Source of the DNA: Seonamhaeicola sediminis
GTDB taxonomy: Bacteria; Bacteroidota; Bacteroidia; Flavobacteriales; Flavobacteriaceae
DNA: 34,668 bases
Assembly (NCBI RefSeq): GCF_004358095.2
Contig: NZ_SMZJ02000007.1
Span: forward strand, 92,169 to 126,836
Reading direction: 5' to 3'
In this document: positions 7,256 to 14,917 of the stretch, one piece after another
Numbering within the stretch: position 1 is the first letter of the stretch
How the letters are laid out: each line of letters starts with the position of its first letter
Translations under genes and position numbers: made by a program
Notes under the pieces: model-generated
What the model saw: only the letters and a program-made list of their open reading frames with translations
The model's database searches: none
Told to the model about the DNA's origin: nothing

Positions 7256-9265
7256 TTAGTAAAGTTCTTTGATTTTTTTAAGTTTTGTTTTCCAAAGTTT
7301 TAAAGATTCTTTGTGCGATTTTATATTATTTCGTACTTCTTTTACTAATGGGTTATCGTCATCAACATTGGTAAAGAACTGTAGGTTGTTTTCCAACTGA
7401 TTGATTTTACTTTTAACTTCATCAATTTTTTTACGAATAAAATTACGCTCGTTGTCCAGATTTCTGGTGTCCTCTGGGTTGTTTAATGTATCAAGTTTGT
7501 TTTCAAACTTAATCATTTCAACCTCATTTTTATCAAGGTTTACAGCGGATAGCAAGTCATCAACAGCTTTTTCAAATTTACCTTCAATATATCGCTTGTC
7601 GTTAGGAACTTTACCAAAAGATTTCCATTGGGTAATTTGATCTTTTACTTTTTGAATAATTTCTTCCTTGGTGCCTTTTAGCTCCAATGATTTTAAGCTA
7701 TTTAAGAGTTCGTTCTTCTTGTTATAAGCCTCCAAAGTCTCTTTACTTACTGCATTTTTGGTAGCATGTAGTTTATCAAAATAATGATTACATGCTGTTT
7801 TAAATTGTTTCCATATTCTATCGCTATCTTTCCTAGGAACATGGCCAATTTTTTTCCAATCACTTTGAATCTTTTTCATGAGAGGTGTTACAGTATCATA
7901 ATCTTCACTGTCTTTATTGTCCTCTGCAATTTTAATTAAATCCAATTTCCGCTGAAGATTAGTATATTGCTCTTTCTTTAAATCTTTGTAGAACGCGTTC
8001 TTTTTTCTGTTAAAAGTTCTAACAGCTCCCTTGAACTTTGCCCATGTGCTTTCGTTAACCTTAATAGGCACTTTTCCAGCATTAAAGAAATCATTTCTTA
8101 AATTTTCAATTTCTTTAATTTTCTTTTGCCATGTATTATGTGTGTTGGCATCATCTCTAGTGGTTATTGCTTCAATATTGGCTATGATATCAAGTTTTTT
8201 CTCTAGGTTTTTTTCATAAGACTTATCTAACTCTTTAAAATATTCTTGACGTTTATCATTAATTACTTTGGTAGCCGCCTTAAATTGTTCCCAAATGGCT
8301 TCTCGGTATTCCTTTCCAACTGGTCCAAGCTCTTCTTTCCACATTTTATGGAGTTCTTGAAGTTCTCTAAAGGCTCTTAAAACATTATCATCTTTGGCTA
8401 ATTCTTCAGCACGCTCAATAATTTTTAACTTTTTTTCAAGATTGTGTTTAAAATCTAAGTCGCGTAAGTCTCTATTTAAATGAAGAAAATCATAGAACAT
8501 TTCTACATGGTGGTGGTAGCTATTCCAAGCATTATTGTATTTATCTCTAGGGATTGGCCCTATGCTCTTCCAGCGTTCTTGAAGCTCTTTGAAGTGTTTA
8601 TAAGTAGTGTTTATGTTTTCCTCAACACTAATCAAACCTTTTAACTCTTCAATTATTTCGAGTTTTTGGCTTAAATTGTCTTTAAGATTTCTTTCAATGT
8701 TTTGGTAATGCTCATTGAGTTTTTTTCTGTACTCTCTATAGGCGGTCTTGTATCTTTTCTGAACAGGAGAGGAGTAATAAAAATCTATTTCATGACCTCC
8801 ATCGTTTATAAATTCTTCTTTTTTCTCCTCTATTAAAGCTTGAAAATTTTCTTTGAAAGTATTATTAATCTTATCAACATGAGACCTAATGGCTTGTACT
8901 TTTTCATTTTTTATGAGTTTTTCCAACTCTATGGCCAATGCCTCTAACGACATGGAGTCATAGTCCTTAACTTCAATTTTATGTCTTTCTTTGTTGCCTT
9001 CGTCTTCGGCGTCTTCAGCATTAGATTCTTCTATTTCATTTAAAACCTCATCATTTTCTGATTGCGCAGTTGGTGCCTTTTCATCTTGTAGTTTATTGTT
9101 AACCTCAGTTTTTTTAGCCTCCACACTCGTGGCGTCTTCAGCTTGTTGAGAGACTTCATTTTCTGATGAATTGTTGTTTGCTAGATTACTGGCTTCTGGG
9201 GTGTTTGTATTTAAATTATTTTCTTCAACTCCCTCCTTATCATGAAGTTTATTATTGTCAGACAT
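7256..9265 (-). CDS. multi-copy DUF349 domain protein
   Basis: A 669-residue, highly charged, helical protein. Residues 1-100 are acidic, Asn/Glu-rich and low in complexity, probably disordered. Five copies of the DUF349 signature W-K-x-x-G-x-V/I-P followed by an aromatic-centred helix follow, at about Trp232, Trp309, Phe393, Trp470 and Trp547, with 77-residue spacing except for one 84-residue step. A Lys/Glu coiled-coil-like tail occupies about 600-669. There is no signal peptide or membrane segment. The family is widespread in Bacteroidota but its function is not established. The third copy has lost the signature Trp (FFNAGKVP). The gene has its own promoter and ends at the shared palindrome. 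Confidence 0.9.
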   Translation of the reverse strand: MSDNNKLHDKEGVEENNLNTNTPEASNLANNNSSENEVSQQAEDATSVEAKKTEVNNKLQDEKAPTAQSENDEVLNEIEESNAEDAEDEGNKERHKIEVKDYDSMSLEALAIELEKLIKNEKVQAIRSHVDKINNTFKENFQALIEEKKEEFINDGGHEIDFYYSSPVQKRYKTAYREYRKKLNEHYQNIERNLKDNLSQKLEIIEELKGLISVEENINTTYKHFKELQERWKSIGPIPRDKYNNAWNSYHHHVEMFYDFLHLNRDLRDLDFKHNLEKKLKIIERAEELAKDDNVLRAFRELQELHKMWKEELGPVGKEYREAIWEQFKAATKVINDKRQEYFKELDKSYEKNLEKKLDIIANIEAITTRDDANTHNTWQKKIKEIENLRNDFFNAGKVPIKVNESTWAKFKGAVRTFNRKKNAFYKDLKKEQYTNLQRKLDLIKIAEDNKDSEDYDTVTPLMKKIQSDWKKIGHVPRKDSDRIWKQFKTACNHYFDKLHATKNAVSKETLEAYNKKNELLNSLKSLELKGTKEEIIQKVKDQITQWKSFGKVPNDKRYIEGKFEKAVDDLLSAVNLDKNEVEMIKFENKLDTLNNPEDTRNLDNERNFIRKKIDEVKSKINQLENNLQFFTNVDDDNPLVKEVRNNIKSHKESLKLWKTKLKKIKELY

Positions 9266-9284
9266 TTTTAAAAATGTTAAAGTT

Positions 9285-9317
9285 CAAAATTAGTTTAAAG
9301 ATTAAAGATACTAACAA
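9285..9317 (-). promoter_or_regulatory. promoter of the DUF349 gene
   Basis: On the minus strand TTG (9317-9315), a 22-nt spacer and TAATTTTG (9292-9285) resemble the Bacteroidota consensus. Initiation near 9280 would give a leader of about 15 nt before the ATG at 9265. Confidence 0.45.
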
Positions 9318-9370
9318 CTAAAGTGATTTACAAAGAATAGGGAGTGGATTTAACGTTTTATTTGGCTTAG

Positions 9371-10111
9371 CTATTGTAAATCCCATATAGACCATGCCTT
9401 TTCTGCTTGAAGCTCTAGCATTTTCAATCCATTTATAAGTGTAGCTCCTTTTTCTTTGCCCTGTTTTAAGAATTTAGTTTCTTCTGGATTATAGATGAGG
9501 TCGAATAAAATGTGCTTGTCTGAAATGCTGTCATAAGGAATTTGAGGGCAATTATCAATATTAGGAAACGTTCCTAAAGGTGTACAGTTAATGATAATCA
9601 AGGCTTCTTTGATATCATTCTCTGAAATTGTTTCATATGTAAAATCAATGCCTTCAGACTTTTTTCTGGAAACATACTGATAGTTAATACCTAGTTCTCT
9701 TAGGGTATAAGCAATAGCTTTACTAGCACCACCAGTGCCTAGAATCAACGCTTTTTTATGATATTTTTTTAAAAATGGTTCAATAGATTTTTTAAAGCCA
9801 TAGCAATCTGTATTATATCCAATTAATTTCCCTTTCTTAGTTATTTTAATGGTGTTCACAGCACCAATTTCAGCAGCTTTTTTATTAATCTTATCAAGAA
9901 AAGGCATTACTTCTTGTTTATAAGGAATAGTAACATTTAAACCTTTGAGTCCCCTAGTATTCTTTAAAATAGAAGGAAATAAATTAATAGATTCAATATC
10001 AAAATTTTCGTAAGTAGTATTTGTGATATGTTCTTTATCAAATTTGGATTTAAAGTAAGCTCTTGAAAATGAATATGAAATATTTCTTCCTAATAGACCT
10101 AGTTTGTTCAT
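9371..10111 (-). CDS. aroE: shikimate dehydrogenase
   Basis: AroE reduces 3-dehydroshikimate to shikimate with NADPH in the chorismate pathway. The 246-residue protein shows the substrate loop YSFSRAYF, NVTIPYK with catalytic Lys65, GAVNT, NTDCYGF with catalytic Asp102, the nucleotide-binding GTGGASKA (125-132), NCTPLGT, FDLIYNP and the C-terminal GLKMLELQAEKAW. Slightly short compared with the usual 270 or so, but all motifs are intact. Its ATG overlaps the stop of the upstream DUF368 gene (ATGA, 4 nt), indicating translational coupling. No other shikimate-pathway gene is in the window. Confidence 0.96.
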   Translation of the reverse strand: MNKLGLLGRNISYSFSRAYFKSKFDKEHITNTTYENFDIESINLFPSILKNTRGLKGLNVTIPYKQEVMPFLDKINKKAAEIGAVNTIKITKKGKLIGYNTDCYGFKKSIEPFLKKYHKKALILGTGGASKAIAYTLRELGINYQYVSRKKSEGIDFTYETISENDIKEALIIINCTPLGTFPNIDNCPQIPYDSISDKHILFDLIYNPEETKFLKQGKEKGATLINGLKMLELQAEKAWSIWDLQ

Positions 10112-11124
10112 TTAACTTTTCTTGTTTTTTGTCCGTACCATTCAAGGCCCAAAACTATTAAAATTCCAACAACTATAAAACCGATAGCGATATAGGTTTC
10201 TGAATCTAATTCAGGTAGAAATCGTTCATAATTTTCAATGATTTTTTCGCCACGGGAATCTAGTTGGTAGGAGCCATCTACATCCGTTTTAAAAATAGTT
10301 TGTTTCCAAGGCCATACAACTCCTAGAGAACCAATAATAAAGCCCATTAATAGTGAAAGTGTTATGTTTCTAAAACGCTTTAAAACATAATTTAGAATAT
10401 GTGAAAATGTTACTAAACCTACCACAGAACCGAAGGTGAAAACTCCTAAAACCTTAAGCATTCTAATTCTGTAGGTATTATTAATAAATGCAAAATCTCC
10501 TGAAACAATATCAAAAACAGTATCATAAAGTGCATTTACAGAATCAACTAAAAGCAATACATAATTACCCAATAGAATCATAATAAATGAACCAGAGAAC
10601 CCGGGGAGTGTCATTCCTGAGACACTAATCATACCACAGAAAAAAACAAAAAATAAATTATCATTTTCTTTAGCGGGATCTAAAAAACTAATACCAATAC
10701 CTATTATGATGCCTATTAATAGTGATACAAATGTTTTTGTGCACCAGCCTTCAAAATCTTTACTTATGTAATAAATGGAGCCTACTATCATTCCAAAGAA
10801 AACACTCCAAACGTATAATTCATAATGAACAATGAGATAGTCTAGTAATTTAGAAACACTAAAGTAACTAACTATCATTCCCAAAAATAACAGACTAATA
10901 AATCTCCCGTTGGTGTATCTGTAGAAGCTTTTAAACCGCCCGTTAATTAAAAGTTTAAAGGCTTTGCCATTAAACTTTTGAAGCGAATAGATGAACTCTT
11001 CGTAAAACCCCGCAACAAATGCGACCACACCACCTGAAACACCAGGCACTTTATTTGCAGCCCCCATACCTAACCCCTTGAGGAATAGAAAAATTTTATC
11101 AGTAAGCGTTCTAGTGCTTTGCAT
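10108..11124 (-). CDS. DUF368 membrane protein, polyprenyl-phosphate translocase family (PopT-like), copy 2
   Basis: A 338-residue polytopic membrane protein. The diagnostic DUF368 motif is near the N-terminus (GAANKVPGVSGGVVAFVAG, about 21-39), and a second half-site, MTLPGFSGSFIMILLG, lies in the middle. This is the internal pseudo-repeat of the family. DUF368 proteins were identified as undecaprenyl-phosphate translocases that return the lipid carrier across the inner membrane for reuse in envelope polymer synthesis. The start is coupled to the upstream paralogue (stop and start share one base, TAATG), and its stop overlaps aroE. Compared with its neighbour it has an extra stretch of about 20 residues before the last membrane segment. 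Confidence 0.88.
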   Translation of the reverse strand: MQSTRTLTDKIFLFLKGLGMGAANKVPGVSGGVVAFVAGFYEEFIYSLQKFNGKAFKLLINGRFKSFYRYTNGRFISLLFLGMIVSYFSVSKLLDYLIVHYELYVWSVFFGMIVGSIYYISKDFEGWCTKTFVSLLIGIIIGIGISFLDPAKENDNLFFVFFCGMISVSGMTLPGFSGSFIMILLGNYVLLLVDSVNALYDTVFDIVSGDFAFINNTYRIRMLKVLGVFTFGSVVGLVTFSHILNYVLKRFRNITLSLLMGFIIGSLGVVWPWKQTIFKTDVDGSYQLDSRGEKIIENYERFLPELDSETYIAIGFIVVGILIVLGLEWYGQKTRKVK

Positions 11125-12047
11125 TATTGTTTTTTAGAGCCTAATTTTTCAAGTATAAAAATAGTCATGAAACCAATAATTATCAAACCTAAGGCAAATA
11201 CAATTTGGTTGTCTCCTTCAAATGAAAAAGGAGAAATACTTTCTTCTAAAAAAGGGATTTGCTCTCCTTTAGAATTAGTTCTGAATGACAATACTTTTTT
11301 CCAAGGCCAAATTTTGTTCAATGAGCCTAAAATAAAACCAGTTAAAATAGCTAGAGTAAGATTGTGATAATTTTTAAATAACCATTTTAGGAGTTTCGAA
11401 AATGATAATAAACCAATTACAGCACCCAAACCAATAAAAAAAATAGATTTAATGTCTTTGTTGTTCACAGCTTCTAAAACGGGTTGATAGGCTCCAAGGA
11501 GCACTAAAATAAAAGCTCCAGAAATACCAGGAAGAATCATGGCACAAACAGCTAAGGCACCAGCAAAAAATAAAAATAGACTACCAGAATTTGATGATGC
11601 TAATGATGGTATTGTAGTAATGTAATAAGCTACAAAAGCTCCTGTTATTAAACTAGCAATTATCCCAAAATTCCATTTTTTAATTTGTTTACCTATGAAG
11701 AGAACACTAGCCAAAACTAATCCAAAAAAGAAAGACCAAATTAAAATAGGATGATGGTGTAAAACCCATTCTAATCCTTTTGCCAATGATAAAACACTAA
11801 TGCCAATTCCTGTAAACAAAGCAAGTAAAAAGTTGCCATTAAGTTGACTCCACGCTGTTTTAAAACCTTCTTTTTTTAATGTTCTAAATAATGAAAGGTT
11901 TATATTATTAAGTGCGGTAATTAATTCTTCATAAATACCTGAAATAAAAGCTATAGTGCCACCTGATACACCTGGAACTACATCGGCTGCACCCATTGCC
12001 AATCCTTTAAGAGAGATGACGGCATAATCAATAAAGCGTCTTTGCAT
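11124..12047 (-). CDS. DUF368 membrane protein, polyprenyl-phosphate translocase family (PopT-like), copy 1
   Basis: The first of two adjacent DUF368 paralogues, about 307 residues from the preferred start. Motifs are GAADVVPGVSGGTIAFISG near the N-terminus and MILPGISGAFILVLLGAY in the second half, with about eight hydrophobic segments. I chose the ATG at 12047 rather than the in-frame ATG at 12083. The N-terminus MQRRF then aligns with the MQSTR start of the paralogue, and a -7 box at 12071-12078 would otherwise lie inside the coding sequence. The expected role is recycling of undecaprenyl phosphate at the inner membrane. The two copies are clearly diverged, so the duplication is not recent; different lipid carriers or conditions are possible but not shown. 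Confidence 0.88.
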   Translation of the reverse strand: MQRRFIDYAVISLKGLAMGAADVVPGVSGGTIAFISGIYEELITALNNINLSLFRTLKKEGFKTAWSQLNGNFLLALFTGIGISVLSLAKGLEWVLHHHPILIWSFFFGLVLASVLFIGKQIKKWNFGIIASLITGAFVAYYITTIPSLASSNSGSLFLFFAGALAVCAMILPGISGAFILVLLGAYQPVLEAVNNKDIKSIFFIGLGAVIGLLSFSKLLKWLFKNYHNLTLAILTGFILGSLNKIWPWKKVLSFRTNSKGEQIPFLEESISPFSFEGDNQIVFALGLIIIGFMTIFILEKLGSKKQ

Positions 12048-12070
12048 TACTTTGAATTTTAAACGAAAAC

Positions 12071-12078
12071 CAAAGGTA
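12071..12078 (-). promoter_or_regulatory. candidate -7 box for the DUF368-DUF368-aroE unit
   Basis: On the minus strand TACCTTTG fits TAnnTTTG and predicts initiation near 12065, supporting translation from 12047 instead of 12083. No matching TTG is seen at the expected -33 distance. Confidence 0.35.
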
Positions 12079-12186
12079 TACAATTTAGATGATAATTAAG
12101 ATTTAATTAATCTTTGGCAGATATCAAAATATACTTAACTATTCATAAGAAATATGAATGACTAAAGTGCTTTTAAATCAAGTACT

Positions 12187-13575
12187 TTAACTTTGATTCA
12201 GTATGTTTTTAACAAGGATTTTATTGGCAACTTTTGGAAAAAGTTCTTCAATAATAAAGGCATAATCCTCATTAAATTTAAGACCATTTTTTAAATGAAA
12301 CTCGCCTTTTTGATTTTGATTTAAGAGAAAATACAATCCAGCTAGTCTATATTCTAGTTCAGCATTTTCTGGGTAAAACTCACAAGCCTGCTGGAAATTG
12401 AAAATAGCGGCTTCGGGTTCACCAAGTTTAATTAATAAATCACCTCTGGAGAGCCATGTATTTAACTCATAATTACCGAGTTCTAAGGTTTTCTTGAAGC
12501 CTCTTTCTGCTTCTTCATAGAAATTAAGTCTTTGGTTAATCTGTGAAAATAATTTCCAATAGATTACATTTTCAGAATCAATATTAATAGCCTTGTTGAT
12601 ATAGTACAAGGCTTTTTGGTAGTTTTTCTTTTTATTATAAAACTTGGTAATGGCAATCCAGCCTTTGTCTAAAAGCGGATCTTCATGTACGGTTTTATAG
12701 TAATATTGAACAGCCAAATCATTATTACCTAATTTTTCATAACATGAGCCAATTCTTAAAAGAGCAAAAGATGTTGGTTCATCAAGCTTTAAAGTAATGG
12801 TATAATTCTCAATGGCATCTTCATATCTTTTTAATTTTTCTAGTACTTTGCCTCTTTCCAAGTATGCGCCAACAAAAGTATCATCAGATATAATTGCAAA
12901 ATCAAATGCTGCTAAAGCTTTTTGGTAATTTTTTAAAAACATATATTGTTTTCCTAATTGGTGCCATGCAACTTCACAGTAAGGATTTTTATCTAGAAAG
13001 ACATTTAAATATGAGATGGCATCTTCATTCTGATTTAAAAATTCAAAACAATAAATAACGTTATAAAGCGCAGAATAATCTTGTAAATCTTCTTCTAAGC
13101 ATTTCATAAAAAAAGTTTTGGCTTCTTCATATTCGTCCAGAAAAAGATACTCCATTCCTATTAGTGAGTATATGTCAATAATATCATCAGTTAATTCCAA
13201 GGCTCTTTTTAGCACATCAATAGCCTTTTGATGTGCGTCCTTTTTTGATAAAATATTAGCTTTTTGAATGTAGATTTCCTCATTCGTTGGATCTAAGCTA
13301 TAAAGTTCATTTAATAGATTATCAGCCTCTATAAGTTTGTCTTCAAAAACAAAAACCTCTACTCTAAAAAGGCGTAAATTGATAGATGTTGGATGTTGAT
13401 CTAACCCTAGTTTTATAGCTTTTTTAGCTAAAGCAATTTTTCCTTGATTTAAATAATAGTGAATTATGTTTTCAAACTCTTCAGAATCGAAGAATAAAAC
13501 GTGATTTGTTTTTAACATCGATTCAAACTTGGTAAGGGGCAAATTGTTGTTGTTGTCGTTATGACTAAACTCCAT
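12187..13575 (-). CDS. tetratricopeptide-repeat protein
   Basis: A 462-residue protein built almost entirely of TPR helical hairpins. Repeated units such as YEEAKTFFMKCLEED, YEDAIENYTITLKLDEP and YQKALYYINKAINID are spaced about 34 residues apart from about residue 50 to 440. There is no signal peptide or membrane segment, so it is likely a cytoplasmic scaffold. I placed the start at the ATG at 13575; a TTG two codons upstream is less likely. It lies between the aminotransferase gene and the DUF368 pair, separated by about 140-150 bp on each side. The partner is unknown. A weak hairpin (12163-12189) overlaps its stop codon. Confidence 0.85.
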   Translation of the reverse strand: MEFSHNDNNNNLPLTKFESMLKTNHVLFFDSEEFENIIHYYLNQGKIALAKKAIKLGLDQHPTSINLRLFRVEVFVFEDKLIEADNLLNELYSLDPTNEEIYIQKANILSKKDAHQKAIDVLKRALELTDDIIDIYSLIGMEYLFLDEYEEAKTFFMKCLEEDLQDYSALYNVIYCFEFLNQNEDAISYLNVFLDKNPYCEVAWHQLGKQYMFLKNYQKALAAFDFAIISDDTFVGAYLERGKVLEKLKRYEDAIENYTITLKLDEPTSFALLRIGSCYEKLGNNDLAVQYYYKTVHEDPLLDKGWIAITKFYNKKKNYQKALYYINKAINIDSENVIYWKLFSQINQRLNFYEEAERGFKKTLELGNYELNTWLSRGDLLIKLGEPEAAIFNFQQACEFYPENAELEYRLAGLYFLLNQNQKGEFHLKNGLKFNEDYAFIIEELFPKVANKILVKNILNQS

Positions 13576-13729
13576 AAGCAATTTGTAAGTGTTCTACACC
13601 AATAAAGTTAAGTTTCTATTTTAGTTATTAAAGGAATTACAGCAAATGTTTTTAACAAAATAATGAACAGACTGTTTGTGTGAGGATTGTGAAAAAAATA
13701 TTATTGATTATCAGTAGGTTAAGGTGTTT

Positions 13730-14914
13730 CTATGCTTGTTGAATTTCATTTAGAACATCAATTATTATCGAGCATCCTTTAATAATATCCTCTTCTGATA
13801 TTGTCAAGGGAGGTGTAATTCTAACGGCTTTTTCCTCAAAAAGAAGCCAAAAAAGAATTAAACCTTTGTTCTGGGATTTTAAAATTAATTGATTGGTTAT
13901 TTTAGCAGAATCCAAAATAATGGCCAACATCAACCCTTTTCCTCTAACGTCTTTTATTAGTGAGTGTACAAGTAGTTTTCTAAAGAGTTTTTCTTTTTCG
14001 AGAGTTTGTGGGATTAACTCACTTTCAGTAATTTCTTTTAATGTAGCCAATGCCGAAGCCGCTATAACAGGATGACCACCAAATGTAGTAATGTGTCCTA
14101 GTTTTGGATTATCCATTAGTAAATCCATAAGATTAGTTGAGGCTGTAAAAGCACCAATTGGCATACCACCACCTAAGGCTTTTCCAGTTACTAATATATC
14201 TGGAATGCAGTTGTAATTTTCAAAACCAAAAAGTTTACCTGTTCTACCAATACCTGGTTGAATTTCATCTAGGATTAATAAAGCCCCAACATCATTACAT
14301 TTTTTTCTAACTTTAGCTAAATAGTTGTTTGCAGGTTCAATAAAACCAGCACCTCCTTGAATGGTTTCTAAAATGACACAGGCTGTTTGGGTTGTAATTT
14401 TTTCTAAATCTTTTATAGAATTAAAATTTATAAATCTAACATCAGGGAGTAATGGTCTGAAAGCTTGTTTGCGTTCTTCAAAACCCATAACACTCATAGA
14501 ACCCATTGTGTTTCCGTGGTACGCTTTATTTGCTGCTATTATTTCACTTCTTCCGGTTGCTCGTTTTGCTAGTTTTAAAGCGCCTTCTATGGCTTCGGTA
14601 CCAGAATTGGTGAGGTAGGTTTTTTCAAGAGGTTTAGGAAGATTTTTAGCCAATAGTTTTGTAAGCTCTACTGCTGGTTTTTGAATATACTCCCCATAAA
14701 CCATTACATGCATATATTTATCTAGCTGTTGCTTAATGGCCCTAATTACTCTAGGATGATTATGCCCCAGCGGGGAAGCAGAAACTCCAGCAACAAAATC
14801 TAAATAAGCCTTGTTATTTGTATCATAAATGAATGAACCATTAGCATGTGATATTTCCAGTGCTAGTGGGTGCGGTGTAGTTTGGGCTTGGTATTTTAGG
14901 AATTCTGAAGTCAT
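13730..14914 (-). CDS. class III PLP-dependent aminotransferase
   Basis: A 394-residue fold-type I aminotransferase of the acetylornithine/ornithine/4-aminobutyrate group. Visible motifs are YLDFVAGVS, GHNHPRV, the cofactor phosphate-binding NSGTEAIEGALKLA (103-116), LILDEIQPGIGRTG with Asp216, and VTGKALGGGMPIGAF with the Schiff-base Lys245. The TTFGGHPVIAASA block follows. Length is typical. Substrate cannot be set from sequence; an omega-amino acid such as ornithine or N-acetylornithine is usual in the family, and no arginine gene is adjacent. It starts 3 nt after the stop of the OstA-like gene, so the two are co-transcribed. Confidence 0.9.
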   Translation of the reverse strand: MTSEFLKYQAQTTPHPLALEISHANGSFIYDTNNKAYLDFVAGVSASPLGHNHPRVIRAIKQQLDKYMHVMVYGEYIQKPAVELTKLLAKNLPKPLEKTYLTNSGTEAIEGALKLAKRATGRSEIIAANKAYHGNTMGSMSVMGFEERKQAFRPLLPDVRFINFNSIKDLEKITTQTACVILETIQGGAGFIEPANNYLAKVRKKCNDVGALLILDEIQPGIGRTGKLFGFENYNCIPDILVTGKALGGGMPIGAFTASTNLMDLLMDNPKLGHITTFGGHPVIAASALATLKEITESELIPQTLEKEKLFRKLLVHSLIKDVRGKGLMLAIILDSAKITNQLILKSQNKGLILFWLLFEEKAVRITPPLTISEEDIIKGCSIIIDVLNEIQQA

Positions 14915-14917
14915 GTG

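Noticed and set aside
12048-12083. Longer start for DUF368 copy 1 at 12083
   Set aside because: The extra 12 residues do not align with the paralogue and overlap a -7 box.
12163-12189. Hairpin at the TPR gene stop as a terminator
   Set aside because: The 10-bp stem includes a G-U pair, overlaps the stop codon and has no T-tract on the minus strand.
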